The notes under the pieces were generated by a model. It worked only from the letters and a program-made list of their open reading frames with translations. It did no database searches and was not told the origin of the DNA. Position numbers and translations under genes: made by a program. Shown here piece by piece: positions 1 through 11,517 of a stretch of DNA of 64,000 nt. Positions within the stretch are counted from its first letter, which is position 1; each line of letters begins with the position of its first letter. Source of the stretch: Isoetes taiwanensis (lineage: Eukaryota > Streptophyta > Lycopodiopsida > Isoetales > Isoetaceae); assembly GCA_021234155.1 (NCBI GenBank), contig JAJEKV010000005.1, positions 250,001 through 314,000 on the forward strand, written 5' to 3'.

Positions 1-1403
1 GAAAACTGTCGGATTTGGGGCCAGGAAGCAGCATTTTGATCGAAAAAAACTACAAAGATATGGAGCGAATTTAACTCCGAGAGAAGAATGCTAAGCTCCA
101 AGTAAACTTTACATTTGCCATGCCCAACGAAACTAAAACTAAGCTTGAACTAACGCTTAAGGTGGGTGCCCCATCATTGGTGACATCCCCAATATTGGCG
201 CCCCAAATGGAAATTTTTTTGTGAGGCGGCTTCACCTTATTGGCGCACCACGACTCCTCAAAAGCGAGGGTTATTGTTCGGGAACCCTAACCCTGCTCTC
301 CACGATGGCAAACCCTAACTTTGGCGATGGCGACAAATAGATTCCATAGTGGTTAGGCAGTTACACCGTGTGGCGAGTGTCTCGGATCTTGATGGCTCTT
401 GTATTTCCCTCTTGCACAACCATGGATTCCTCCATGGATTCCTTTATTTTAGAGCGAATTTTGCACAAACTTTACTTCAGAAAATATTGGAATGCCTATT
501 CTTCACATTTCCCTCCAAAATTTGGAGGTCTTTCATGGATTTGGCGCCTCATTTCAGCTAGACATCATCTGGATCAATGACATGGAGCCTCCTTGGCAAG
601 ATCTTAGCTGCAGTTGGATGGATCACTGACCTGGAAGAGTCCAGGACCCTTGATTCTGTGTTAGTTCACTTGCTTACAGGTATAAATGGAGTAAACAAAG
701 CCGAGCTGAGACTAGGAAAGCTTCTTAGAGGGAATCGTCATGTAGCTTTTCCTCCAATCTTGAACTCCTTGTTGCTGATGAATTACCTACTTTTCCTCTA
801 AAATGACTAGATCTTTCAGGCCCTAAGGTATTTCTGCCTAAAAGAATTCATGCGGTTGTAGATCATGATTGAAGTGCACTGGTATTTTTTTTATTTATGG
901 GCAGATCTATGAGCCATTTGTTCTGTTATTGCAGATTATGAGCTGGTATAGCAGGCTACAGAGAGATGAAGTTCTGGCAGACTGGAAAAAGGATAGCTGT
1001 CTTTGCATGTTTAGTGGGGTCGTTGGTTGCTGGATGCCATAGCCAAATTAGATTCTATATCTTTCAAAAAGAGCTACCAGTGGTATGATAATCCAGAAAA
1101 TTATGTGCTAAATTTTTGATCTGGTAATTGTTAGTAATAAGTATACTTTCTGGCAGCTTCTGGAAGCTAGGCACGGAGAGAGAGCGTTGTTGCAAAAATA
1201 TCTTGGTATATATTACACAATAAGCATATCATGCAGGCTTGAACCACATATAATTCAGCTTCTAATTTTTGTTTTTGTTTGTATTGTTTCTCCAGAACTG
1301 AATAGAGCTTTAGTTTGGTATATTTCCATTCAAATCTGAATGAATATAACAGACTTGAATGCTAGGGACTGCTCTCTAATGCTGTGATGGTGAGGCTACT
1401 GAG
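1..1403. other. No supported gene
   Basis: The stretch has short open frames (349-561, 577-801) without recognisable domains or credible splice context, so I do not call them. A short GTGAGG-type block with 'cttattggcg' near 220-250 is loosely similar to one near 45350-45370, which suggests an old dispersed repeat. Confidence 0.5.
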
Positions 1404-1412
1404 GTTCTGAAT

Positions 1413-2611
1413 CATGGTGTTTTTTAGTGGCCCTGGCGGGCCAGTTGGCCACACATTCACATATTTCGTAAAATAGTCGGCCACGCCAGAGTAGGATGCA
1501 TTCTCACCATGACCAAAGGGTGGTGGCCAGTTCAAATCACTATTTCATTAAATTCGCTTCATAAGTGGCCAATTCGATATTTGCCAAATCTTTAAATCCC
1601 TATGGCGTGGCCATTCCAAAATTTTATATGCACTAGCAACTTGTTGTGGTGGCCATTTAAACCATAATTTTATATTTCAAGTGCTATGGCCAAGCTCTAC
1701 ATTGGCCAAGTGTAAGGACATAATTTTGCCACTTGTAGGGGGCTGAAGGCTTTTTTAATTTAGCCATAAAGTTCTAAAAACATTTCTGATGATATAGTTT
1801 TTTTTTCTTTGGATCCTTTTTTTTTTAATTTGATTTGCAAATTACATCCCAAATTTGTTCTTCATCGTCCAGCTTGAATATGCACTTCATTGCCCCAACT
1901 CAAATCAAGGTTAGTTTCTATTTACCAAGTACTTGCAATATGGCTTTGGGTGACATCAGTCCTACCAACTCCATTTGTGTTTTTGCCTAAATTCAACATG
2001 TTTAAAACATTCAAATGATCTTATAGTAATGGGTCAAAGCATGGAGTTGGGGGGCACTTTTACGCCAGCCAAGCACCCACTAAGCACCTAGTGCTGAAAA
2101 TTTTATTTATTTTTATCTTTTTTTCTGCAACTCCGTTAAAGCTGAAAATTTGTATTCAAAGGCATAATATTAATGCGTTTCAAGGAAAAATATTAAAAAA
2201 AATAAAATAAAAATATTTTTTCAAAATACAAAGAAAAGGTCCCCAGAAAGCACCCACTAAGCACCAAGTGTCCAGGACATAAAAAGTGTTCCCCACCTCT
2301 ATGCTTTGACCCTAATCTTAGTTAGAGAAGTGTAGCATGTATTTGTTTGTGACAACTGCATAGAGCATTATAGAAACTAGATATTATCTTAGTGACGTGG
2401 CTATCATATTTACATTTTAGATGTATGGATATGGCCAATTCAAATTCTTGGGAAAAAATAGTTTCATGATTTCGCCATTGAAGTTACAACCTCTTGCTGT
2501 AACGATTCGGAAAAGGGCCAGGCCAAACTACATTTAGCAAATTATCTAAGGTAAGTAGTGGCCAATATTTTACGCCCCGTCAAATATGTAAGGAGGTTAA
2601 AAAATACCCTG
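1413..2611. mobile_element. Non-autonomous hAT-like DNA transposon
   Basis: The ends form imperfect 15-bp terminal inverted repeats: CATGGTGTTTTTTAG on the left and CAGGGTATTTTTTAA as the complement of the right end. The CAGGG start is typical of hAT elements. The flanks carry an 8-bp target duplication, GTTCTGAT at 2612-2619 and GTTCTGAAT (one extra A) at 1404-1412; 8-bp duplications are the hAT signature. No transposase is present. The interior holds about ten copies of a (G)TGGCCA-like motif, mostly in one orientation, which may be subterminal transposase-binding repeats. A separate MITE is nested at 2031-2312. A Mutator-like origin is a weaker alternative because the inverted repeats are short. 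Confidence 0.7.
2031..2312. mobile_element. MITE nested in the hAT-like element
   Basis: This 282-bp unit begins GGGTCAAAGCATGGAG and its right end, read in complement, begins GGGTCAAAGCATAGAG, giving terminal inverted repeats of about 27 bp. It is flanked by TAAT at 2027-2030 and 2313-2316, a likely 4-bp target duplication (a 3-bp TAA duplication with offset is possible). A block AGCACCCACTAAGCACC occurs near both ends in the same orientation. There is no coding capacity. The superfamily is uncertain. Confidence 0.7.
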
Positions 2612-2619
2612 GTTCTGAT

Positions 2620-4235
2620 GTACTTCAATTCTTAATAGCATAACATCATGTCTCATCATTGCTCATTCTCATTATTGTGGTGCTTGGTGCAGATCACATT
2701 TTTGAAAAGTGGAAGTGTGTGCGGGAGTAAGGATGCATCATTTTCTAGCAGATGGCAAAGGGTATTTTGAGGTACATATTTCAAATGCCCCTTCTACAAC
2801 TATTGGTATCAATCCTTTCTAATTATATTGCTTAGGATTATAAAACTGATTTTATTCAAGAATACCTTCTTTAAGAGGTAAGAATGTTGTACTCCAAATC
2901 ATTTAAAATTAATATAATGCAGCTCTGATGTACTCTAATTCTTTATAATTTATTACAGTTAATGTTTATTGAGATTTGGAATGACTGTTGCACTGATGTG
3001 TTCTGAATGCTTTGACACTCTCTCAATCTTATTTGCTTATGATAGGATCCCTCCAACAAGTAGGGTCATCCTTTATGATATTTCAATTGTTTGAATGAAT
3101 TTTATTAATCCATAAACTAATTCTGAGATTCACTTTGCAGGCTAGGATAGTGGTAATTTGCCAAAAAGTTGGCCAATAGGGATTCAATTCCTTTGAAGCT
3201 TAGAAGCATTACTAGTGTGTTTAGTTTTTTTCTTGCATTTACAAGTTTATTCAAGTATTTAATATAGCCACACAGAGATATAGATATCACCATTTGGGCT
3301 GGTAGCATGCGTCATTAGGGTGAGTTTGAGTTACCATTGGCAACAATTTTATGCACCATTGAGGAGCCTGGACTCACATTCTTAAACTGCACCCTGTTTA
3401 CACAAAAGGGCTGCGGATTTAGGAGGCCCAGGGCATAGAAGAACAGGGATGCTGATTTCGCTGGCGTAGGATGGGTAGTCGGAACAGCCTCGTATGGCTC
3501 TGGCAAGCTATAAGGAATGGAAGAAAGAGAAATCCGCTTGGCTCTTAAACCCATGCCTGTAAGGCGAGAAATATGATCAAACCTGCATCCTTCTTGGGAT
3601 AGTCTGCCAGAGTTGCTTGGAGAGCAAGAAATCCTAGCTTTTATTCCCTTTTTTTTTTAAGTTTTAGTTATTTTTTCATTTGCATATACATGTCACCACC
3701 ATAATGCCTCAAACAAAATAACATCAAACAAATAGCCTCAAACAGAAAACCAAACTGAATTATATATGAGTTCATAAATATTTAAGTTGAAGGCTAAGTT
3801 TAATGGTGGAAGTTTTACATTTAAACTTAGTGTATTTTCAATGGTAATAAAGGATAAGACTTTCCCTTATAATATCAAGAGGTTAAGGCATGAAAATTAG
3901 AGGCAATTTTGATTCAAATGAAACTACCTATATACGGCCGAAACTGACTGCTAGACGATCAAAGCACCTGTTCTATATGTAACTGATCAAATATACAAAA
4001 ATATAGCAACTCTGAAATACATATTAAGGAGGAATTTATAGCCTGATCGATTGATTTGGTCTTATTTTTTGGGCAATATAGCTACAGTATTCGAGTCAAT
4101 GCCAATGCTACAAGGTGTTAAGGCACCAAGGATTGCCCCTATGTTATTGGCTAGATAAGAACATCAACTCAACAGGTAAGTCTATCTATTTGTTTTAATT
4201 TACATGTTTAATACGAAATAATATTTGTTGGCTTC
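2620..4235. other. No supported gene
   Basis: The sequence is AT-rich. Open frames on the minus strand (3117-3308, 3315-3554) have no domain I can name. The second has a vague similarity to the minus frame near 23700, too weak to use. Confidence 0.45.
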
Positions 4236-4278
4236 TACCAATAGAATGAGAATGAGAATGATTTTTTATCGTCCACTG

Positions 4279-4292
4279 AGGCCAATCGGCCT
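4279..4292 (-). other. 3'-terminal GATT-loop hairpin of LINE A
   Basis: The sense strand reads AGGCCGATTGGCCT, a perfect 5-bp stem with a GATT loop. It lies about 17 bp upstream of the tandem tail, after which GTGGACGATAAAA follows. Equivalent hairpins in other copies have paired changes (GACC/GGTC), so it is probably a conserved RNA element. Confidence 0.6.
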
Positions 4293-4318
4293 ATGGGATA
4301 TATAGGAGTGCAGACAAA

Positions 4319-4387
4319 CTTATTCTTTGTGGGGTTAAAAACCCCTTGAAGAAGGTTTTCGAGGAAAAACCATGGCGTAATAATAAG
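4319..4387 (-). other. U-rich paired 3'-UTR structure, copy a
   Basis: In LINE sense the order is an outer stem CTTATT/AATAAG, a GG/CC clamp, facing T5 and T5 tracts, then a CC/GG stem with an apical loop. This is the most diverged of six copies in the window. It is immediately upstream of the LINE A 3' hairpin and tail. Confidence 0.55.
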
Positions 4388-6206
4388 AATGTCAAACCTA
4401 TATAAGTATACATCAATGTTTATATACATGTCAAGTGTGTGCCCGAGGACATAGCTAATCTCGCATGTCCATAACCTTCGAAGATATGATCCCGGCACCG
4501 TGCACGGATCTTTGTGCTCAATGTCACATGTAGCGGTGGCTACGCGACCAACTCACCATATCGTGTAATAAATTTGATCATATCTTTGTGCAACTTTGAA
4601 GGGTATGAGATTCATCCTCAATGACTCCCATTTGGCGGCATTGGCAGACATCTGCCCTGGCGTGGCTCACCAATCCATCTGCTGTCTCAATTCGAAGATG
4701 ATGTGCCTTGTGCGAATGGAGGCAATGAGCAGCGTGCCTTTTCATGGGCAAATTAGTGCGGGGTAGCATTGCGGGCCTCGTTCAATGTGGGATTTATGTG
4801 GTATTTGGTAGTGTCTTTGTCTTGACCTGTTCAAGGGCATTGGCATCCCAAAGCTTGCTGAGGAAGCAATCGTCAAGATATTGCCTCAAGCTATGGCGAT
4901 CTGCCTCTGTTTGCACATGTATGCACCTGTGCTCCTGCACATTCCATCTAGCCAACCATTGAGCTCTCTTTTCCCCGGCCGGGCCTTGAGGCGCTGCGGC
5001 TCCATTGCCATGATATAAGCTAGTTTAGGGAGACGAGCATCGTCCATATTGACCACCTTCTGAAAATAGACAATGTGGCGATCAAGGGCCGCCCTCTGAA
5101 GAGGCAAGAATCGTCTCTCTGCGGTGGGAATTTGATATGGGATTTGTGGACTTCACCCCTAGTGCTCGTACTAAGAAGGCTTTCTAGACACGCTCCAAGT
5201 CATTCCAAGTAGCAAGTGATACTTTTTGGGCCCCATACTTCCACCCCATTATAAAGGGACGGGGCTCCACTAAGACCTTGAGCAGTGGTGATGGGCCCAA
5301 TCATACAACTCCGCTCTATGACTATTGTTTTGCATTGCATATAGTGCCTTCCAGCCTGCCATCACTCGTAGCCATATGGATGTGTCCCAATGCATAGTAG
5401 AAGGAAACTCCACTCCCAAATATTTGTATATGGATGCAACTTCCACATTTTGGCCTCGGTAACTGAAGGAGGGGACTCTCGGCTGACGTGAAGATGATAT
5501 GAAAACCACCTTAGTCTTGGCCAGGTTGACGTGCATATCAGTCGCTTGGCAGAATGTGTCCAGGGCATCGAGATGTCGTTGCATGTCTGCTGTTGTGTAA
5601 GCTAGGAGGTCCACATCATCAGCATATATTAACTGTCTGATGATCTGATAGAGAAGCTGAGCTCCATCGCATTATCAGCAAGCCAGCTCTCCAATTGATC
5701 AATGTAAAGCCCAAACAATGTTGGGGAGAGAGGGCATCCCTGACGAACCCCGATACTGCTATCAAATGGTTGGCTTGTCTTCTGCAACCGACCCGAGCAT
5801 CTTTCGTATAGCCTGTACACTGCATTCTGCAAATCTACAGGAACCCCGGTTTGTTGCGGTCTTGCCCATAGTTTTTCGAGGCACGCGGTGTCAAACGCCC
5901 GCGCAAAATCCACAAAGCAACAATATAGATCGTGGGCGGTTCTCGCTGTCTTCAATCGAGAAGTTATAGCGTGAAGATGTGGTCAATGGTTGAGTGCGGG
6001 TCTGAATCTGCTGGGTGAGGGCCGCACCTGGCACCTCTGCCCGGCTCGTCAACTACTGCTCGAGAATCCCAGCAAGCAATTTTGCAAACACCGAACTGAC
6101 CATGATTGTTCGATAATTGGCTGGGCAGTGTGGGTCAGAACTAAATGTTTAGAATTGGAAATCTATACATGTGAATCTCCTAGTGGTGAAGTTGAACTTA
6201 AAGAAT

Positions 6207-7716
6207 AGAATAGAATAAAATAGATTTTTTGACGTCCACGAAGACTAAGAGGCTATGGGACCCATACAATGGCTTAGTACAACCATTACTACTAGGATTA
6301 AAAAACCCCTGCCTCGGAAGGTTTTAAGGGAAAAAACTTTGTAGTAATGATGATACTAGACAAGCAGGAAGAAAATATAAGTAGGCCATAATGAATACTG
6401 AGGGCTCAATAATTGAGATGCTCATCTAGAACCCCAAGTATATATATGCCAAGTCATGCACAGATGGGACTCTGAGAAGTTGTGGGAGCGTGGAATGGAA
6501 TGCTAAAGTCAAATAACGATTCCTGACCATCTCAAAGGCAAAACATCTTAGCAGATTATGGCTTTCATCTTCAATAATCTGTAACTGGCAACATGCATAT
6601 AATCTCGCTTCTCGTGGCAATTATGGCCTGTGCAAATTGATGCAATAGCTGCAAGCGTTGTTTTGGACAAGAAAGCAAGAAAATAAGATTGTGGTCCTGG
6701 AGCAAAGTGGGATTTATATATGCGTGATAATGACCAGTTTTAACTTGGGCTAAGGTAACTGCATCCCACATCTTCTGAGAAAAATAACCATCGAGATATT
6801 GTTGCGAAAGCTCAGGATCAGAACTAGCAAGCACTATACAGTGTTTCACTTGCACAGACCAGTGAGCAAACCAGGCATTACAATTTCCTTTCCAACATCG
6901 TTTCAAACGCTGGGGAGATTCAGCCATAGCAAGCGCGAGAAGAGGGTACCTATCATCATCCATGTAATGCACCTTGCTGATATAGTGAAGATGGCACTTC
7001 ATTACAGAATATTAAAGAGTCCAAAATCCCGTCACTTGTAAAAGAATAGCATAGGCCATCATAGTTTTGATTCCTAGGCTGTAAGTGAGAAAGGACTTTT
7101 GCACTTCCAAGTTCTTCCAATCACTAGCACTAATGGCAGGGCCCATACTTCAGAACCATACAGTAAAATAGGTTCTACCAAAGCCCAAAACAAGTGGGAT
7201 TTTCGTGATCAATCATGAATCTTTGCACAAAAACAATTGTTTTGCATTACATAGAGTGTTCTCCAGCCAGCAGCCACACGCTTGGTAATACTTGTTCCCA
7301 AAGTGTGTTCTTACAAAACTCTACATCAAGATACTTGTAGCTATCTAGAATTTCAACACGTGGCTATCATGGTGCAAAATTAATTGGAACGGTGCCGAGA
7401 AGATTGAAATATCAAGAGCTTAATCTTTTGGAAATTAACACACAGGCCTGTGTTCTCACAAAAACTATACAGAGCATGTAAATATTGTTGTATATTAGCA
7501 ACGGTATGTGCCATAAGCGAAACATCATCAACATACCTACGTTGTCTGATAATATAGTATGCTAAATCTGGGTCTTTGCCACCATAATGATCAAGCCATT
7601 CTTCTAATTGATCAATGTACAAGCCAAAGACTGTAGAAGATAGAGAGAAACGCTGACGTACTCTAATATTGCTAGTGATTTGGGCACCTGATGCTGGAGA
7701 CTTAGCAAAGACCCTT
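6207..7716 (-). mobile_element. LINE B, 3' segment
   Basis: This is the 3' third of a LINE related to A and C. It carries an RT palm with the catalytic YVDD at 7524-7535, a degenerate RQGCPLSP block near 7625-7670, then the C-terminal domain (6571-7002 and 6426-6620) with a CCQLQ-IEDESH-C cluster. The 3' end has the paired structure at 6284-6349 and a short TTCTA-type tail at 6207-6227. It stops at 7716, where a copia element has inserted. Removing that element with one TCATA copy rejoins R-L-Y-E-R in frame with 13982 onward, which shows that the two parts were one element. Several frameshifts make it inactive. Confidence 0.85.
6284..6349 (-). other. U-rich paired 3'-UTR structure, copy b
   Basis: The outer stem is CATTACTAC paired with GTAGTAATG (9 bp, perfect). 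In LINE sense it encloses facing T6 and T6 tracts and a CCC/GGG inner stem. The outer-stem sequence differs entirely from copies c and e, yet pairing is kept. Confidence 0.65.
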
Positions 7717-7721
7717 TCATA

Positions 7722-8308
7722 TGAAAGTTTTAATACAAGATAAATTTGTTAATCAACTTATCCTTGATTTTATCTCAATCAAAACTTATCCTTTATGCAC
7801 TAGGAAATTAACAAAATTCCCTTTTGCAAAAAACCTTTTAGAATACCAAATGATGTTTTCTTGTCAATAAGACCTTCAACCTTTACAATAGTCATCCAAA
7901 CATAAAACATTGCAGTGAAAATATTCCTGACTTTAACTGATCGGAACAGCGCTGGCTTTGATCTCGAACACTAGCTCAAAAGTTCACACAATTCCCTGTG
8001 TCTCCAAGCTATCACCTGTACAACCGACCGATAAGGCTGCAAATCCGGAGAAGATAGACTTGCCAATTCAGAGGTTTTGCACCTCGAAATATCCCATAGG
8101 CCTGTAACCCAAAAACCTGCACGTTCACGTTTGACTTGAATTTCCCCAATGGTTTCAGCTAAATAAATAAACTCCTTTCAAGAATGTTAACTTCACAATT
8201 AAATTAGGGCAAAGGTTCCTCCTCCTGAGGCACTATGTGATTGATTTTTAACAGAGGTGACACTGAAGAAGACACCAACCAATTATGCAATGACATCATT
8301 TTCTAACA
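7722..8308 (-). repeat. Copia 3' LTR (left on + strand)
   Basis: 587 bp, with TG...CA ends. It matches 13383-13976 apart from scattered substitutions and two small indels, including extra GAGGCACTATGTGATT-like sequence here and a CATCGAATGCCCTTG-like insertion in the other LTR. Confidence 0.93.
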
Positions 8309-8318
8309 CTCCTCCTTC
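8309..8318 (-). promoter_or_regulatory. Polypurine tract of the copia element
   Basis: The minus strand reads GAAGGAGGAG directly before the 3' LTR. This purine run is the usual primer for plus-strand DNA synthesis. Confidence 0.8.
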
Positions 8319-9950
8319 ATTGCATAAATAATCAACCTTCAATTGTTTTTGAAAACCTGTAAACTTGTTTTCTGAAAGCCCTTTAGTGAAGACATCTGCT
8401 ATCTGCCTGTCAGTTCTAATATACATCATTTGAATATTGCCCTTTGCAGCTTGATCCCTGATGTATTGCATACTTAACTCTATATGTTTGGTTCTCTCAT
8501 GATCAACTGGATTTTTTGCTATTGCAATGCAACTTTGGCTATCTGAAAAAATGTTAGTTGGATTTATTTGTTCAAACCCTAACTCTTCTAACAATCTTCT
8601 CAACCAAACCACTTCTCTTGTCAAGAGTGAGGAACCAGCATATTCAGCTTCAGCAGATGATAAAGCAATTGCAGACTGCTTCTTAGTTCTCCAAGATATG
8701 GCATCTCCTCCAAGAAAGATTGCATATCCTGTTGTTGATTTTCTTTCAGTTTGATCTCCTGTCCAATCAGCATCAGAGTAGGCCCACATTTGAAGATTAT
8801 CATTGTCAAAAGTTATTCCAAAATCTTTTGTGCCTTTCAAATATTTCAACACTCTTTTTGCAGCCAGCCAATGTACTTTACTGGGATTATTGCATCTTCT
8901 GCTAAGAATATTAACTGCATAACTGATATCTGGCCTAGTATTGTTACTCAAGTATAACAAACACCCAACTAATGCACGGTATGGTACCTGCTGCATATAT
9001 TCAAGTTCCTTTGAATCAACTTCAGTATTTGCAGTTATGTTATGTCCTAGAACAATTGGAGTCTTCACAATGCAAGCATCTTGCATATTGAATTTTCTGA
9101 TCATGTTCTCTATATGACCCCTTTGTTTTAACTTCAGAATTTTGTTCTTCCTGTCCCTTATGACTTCTATACCCAAAAATTTTTGCAATGGTCCCAAATC
9201 GGTCATTTTAAATCGATGTTTCAAAATATTCTTGGAGAGATTCAAAATTTCCATTGAGCTGGCAGTCATAATACAATCATCTACATACAAGGCTAGCATG
9301 CAGAAATCATTCCCCTGACTGTACCTATACAAGTTACCATCATTTTGCAACTTTTCAAACCCTTGTTCTCTAAGAAAAGAATTCATGCAAATATACCACT
9401 CCCTGGGAGCTTGCTTTAGACCATAAACTGCTCTGTTCAGTTTCCAAACAAGATTTTCTCCTTCTTCAAAACCAGGAGCTTGTCTCATATAAATATCTTC
9501 TTCTAGTGTAGCATTTAGAAAAGCTGTCTTTACATCCATATGATGTATTTCAAAACCAAGTGCATTTGCCAAACTTAAGAGTACTCTTACACTTGTAAGT
9601 TTGACAATAGGAGAATAGGTTTCATCATAATCTTGGCCCTATTTTTGAGTAAACCCCTGTGCAACTAACCATGCTTTGTATTTCTTAGAACCATCTGCAT
9701 TATCTTTAATTTTGAAAATCCATTTACTACCAATTATATTTTGTCCAGCTGGTTGTTCTACAACATCATAAGTGTGAGTATCTGCAAATGAGTTTAACTC
9801 ATCACTCATGGCATTTTCCCACTGCTTGGCATTACTACTTTTAAAGGCCTGCTCAACAGTTCTAGGTATTTCTTCATTCTCTATTATAGCCATTATTTGT
9901 TCCTGAACATCAATTTCTGCTTCTTGCTCAAACCTTTTACTTCTACCCAT
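8319..9950 (-). pseudogene. Copia pol: reverse transcriptase and RNase H
   Basis: The main frame (9572 down to 8283) starts within the RT at the HHMDVKTAFLN block. It contains Y-GLKQAPREWY, the catalytic ALYVDDCIM, then the connection region and an RNase H with SDADWTGD, RKSTTGY, SSAEAEY and a C-terminal ADVFTKGLS, the usual end of copia pol. Upstream, 9639-9950 encodes the start of the RT (WENAMSDELNSF, GSKWIFKIK). The two are in the same frame and separated only by a TAG at 9639-9641 (GFTQK-stop-GQDYDETYSP), so one nonsense change interrupts an otherwise readable enzyme. The polyprotein is further split upstream by the element at 9948-10787. Confidence 0.93.
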
Positions 9951-10787
9951 TCTTGCACTGCGACTCGCATGAAACCAACAAAGCGCCCGAATACCAAAGG
10001 ACTTCCTTAACAAACTAGGATCGAGGACGAAGGTCACAGGATGAAGGCTAAAGGCCGGAAAGGACAGCAGGAAAGCAACGCCAAATTGGCCAAACCAGGC
10101 AGGAAGAAGCCCCTCCCCTGCCTGGAAATAAATCAAAGAGAATAAGGTACTGCTGAGAGAAGAGGAACATTCATCTCAGCAGATTTTCTTTACACGAGGG
10201 ATGGATAGCCAGCACACATGCTAACTACCCACCTAAAATAAAGGAAAATCCAATTATATCATTTGGACCCCAAAACAAATACAATGCTAATAGATGAGTG
10301 GCTGATGTACCGCCGAGAGCTTATCAACGGATTAAAAAACCCAGCCCTTCGGTTTTCGAGGAAAAACCCTAGTGATAAGCTAGCCCTCGCAAGGGGCTTA
10401 GACAAACGTGAAGGCATAGAATCGCTCCCAAAACCCGCATGGAGAAGTCAAAACGGATGGCGCTCGCCAACCTGCACCGCACATCACCAACAACAAACGC
10501 AGAAACATACCAAAGAATAGCATCACCCGGTGGGTGGAAAAAGCATCACCCAACGGGTGGAAAAATATGATAAACGTAACTTGTACAAAATATAATAAAC
10601 AAAGAAGGGGGGGAGGGTGGGTTCAAAGAGAATAAGGTACTGCTGAAAGAAGAGGAAGCGCCGATGAAACGTCGATGAAGAACTCTGCAATAAGTAGCAA
10701 ACACCCAACCTGATGAACGGCCCAAAACGCATGTGATGCATGCATGCGACGCATGCAATGCATGCATGCTCGTCTTGAGCAAGAATG
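9948..10787. mobile_element. Small inverted-repeat element (copy c) inside copia pol
   Basis: The left end CATTCTTGC...GACTCGCATG mirrors the complement of the right end CATTCTTGC...GACGAGCATG. A related element lies at 27468-28106 in the opposite orientation, and the two align over most of their length. It interrupts copia pol between ...GRNIMSS and GRSKRFEQEAE. The element contains the paired U-rich structure at 10319-10380, a run of GCATGC repeats near 10739-10770, and a direct repeat of about 33 bp (near 10130 and 10623) that suggests an internal duplication. No transposase is present; open frames inside are not conserved as protein. A clear target duplication was not resolved because the flanks are themselves palindromic. 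Confidence 0.65.
10319..10380 (-). other. U-rich paired structure, copy c
   Basis: The outer stem is GCTTATCA/TGATAAGC (8 bp, perfect). In the sense direction it encloses GGG/CC, facing T5 and T6 tracts, and a CC/GGG inner stem with an apical loop. It is the same architecture as in the LINE 3' UTRs but in a non-LINE element. Confidence 0.65.
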
Positions 10788-11517
10788 CCGATTCGCTACG
10801 CGAATCGACGACATTATATTCCTTCCATAAATGTCTTTGTCAAACTGAACCTCACCTAGAAGCCTTTGTGCTTCAGTTTTCCTTTTTCTAACCTTTTTCT
10901 CTGGTAGGTCAGCTTCAACAACTTCTGGCTCAGTAATGTCATTCTCTGCCTTCTCAGGTTCTGCTGCATGTTCAGCCCTCTTCATCATCAATTTGATTAT
11001 CATATGTTGATGATGATTTCTCAACTGTGGTTGCCTTTGAGTGAGACTTGATGTCTATTTTTATATAAAACATCCTCACAAAAAAACAACATCTCTGCTA
11101 ATGATTATGTTTTTGTTTTCTGGAATAAAAATTCTGTAACCTTTTGACTGGTTATCATGGCCCACTAGGTACCCCACTTCAGCCTTGTCATCAAGCTTTT
11201 TCCTGAGCTCATCTGGCTTATGCACATAAGCTAAACATCCATAAGCTTTAAATTTTTCATAATCAATCTCCAAATGCTCTCCATACCACATTATATCAGG
11301 AATATTCCCTTGCAGACTAGATGTAGGCAGCTTATTTTGAATGGCATTAGCAGTTAGCAAGGCTTCTTCCCACAAGTAGTTTGGCAAACCACTATTCTTA
11401 ATCATTGACCTAACTGCATTCATCAAAGTTCTGTTTCTTCTTTCGGCCACTCCATTTTGTTGAGGAGTGTATCTACAAGTCAGTTGTCTCTTAATGCCAT
11501 TTGCTATGCAAAAACTT
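10788..11517 (-). pseudogene. Copia pol: integrase C-terminal half
   Basis: The frame 11450 to 11076 starts just after the integrase glutamate block (NGVAERRNRTLM) and continues through LPNYLWEEAL, KAYGCLAYV and GYLVGHDNQSKGYRIF, all standard copia integrase C-terminal motifs. A longer T run near 11080 shifts the frame, so DVVF is followed by stops where CEDVLYKN is expected. The linker toward RT continues to 10800 (EVQFDKDIYGRN), where the nested element sits. At 11500-11530 a short deletion removed the residues after the second catalytic aspartate (IRSDR), which would inactivate the integrase. Confidence 0.88.

Larger units (their letters stand above)
4243..6140 (-). mobile_element. 5'-truncated LINE retrotransposon A
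   Basis: Minus-strand fragments give the order of a LINE ORF2: an RT start with a NYRTIMV motif near 6100, the FVDFARAFD catalytic block near 5890-5918, RQGCPLSP near 5725-5750, the catalytic YADD at 5615-5626, then a C-terminal region at 4578-5107 ending in a cysteine/histidine cluster (C-x-C, then VIEDESH, then C). A frameshift near 5640 separates the RQGCPLSP block from YADD, so the copy is dead. The 3' UTR holds the paired structure at 4319-4387, a GATT-type hairpin at 4279-4292, and a tail of about three CATTCT units at 4243-4262. The 5' edge near 6140 is approximate; endonuclease and ORF1 are missing. Confidence 0.85.

Noticed and set aside
3315-3554. 79-residue minus frame resembling a part of 23640-23760
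   Set aside because: The similarity (a CVNRVQF against CEHRVSF block) is too short to support a shared domain.
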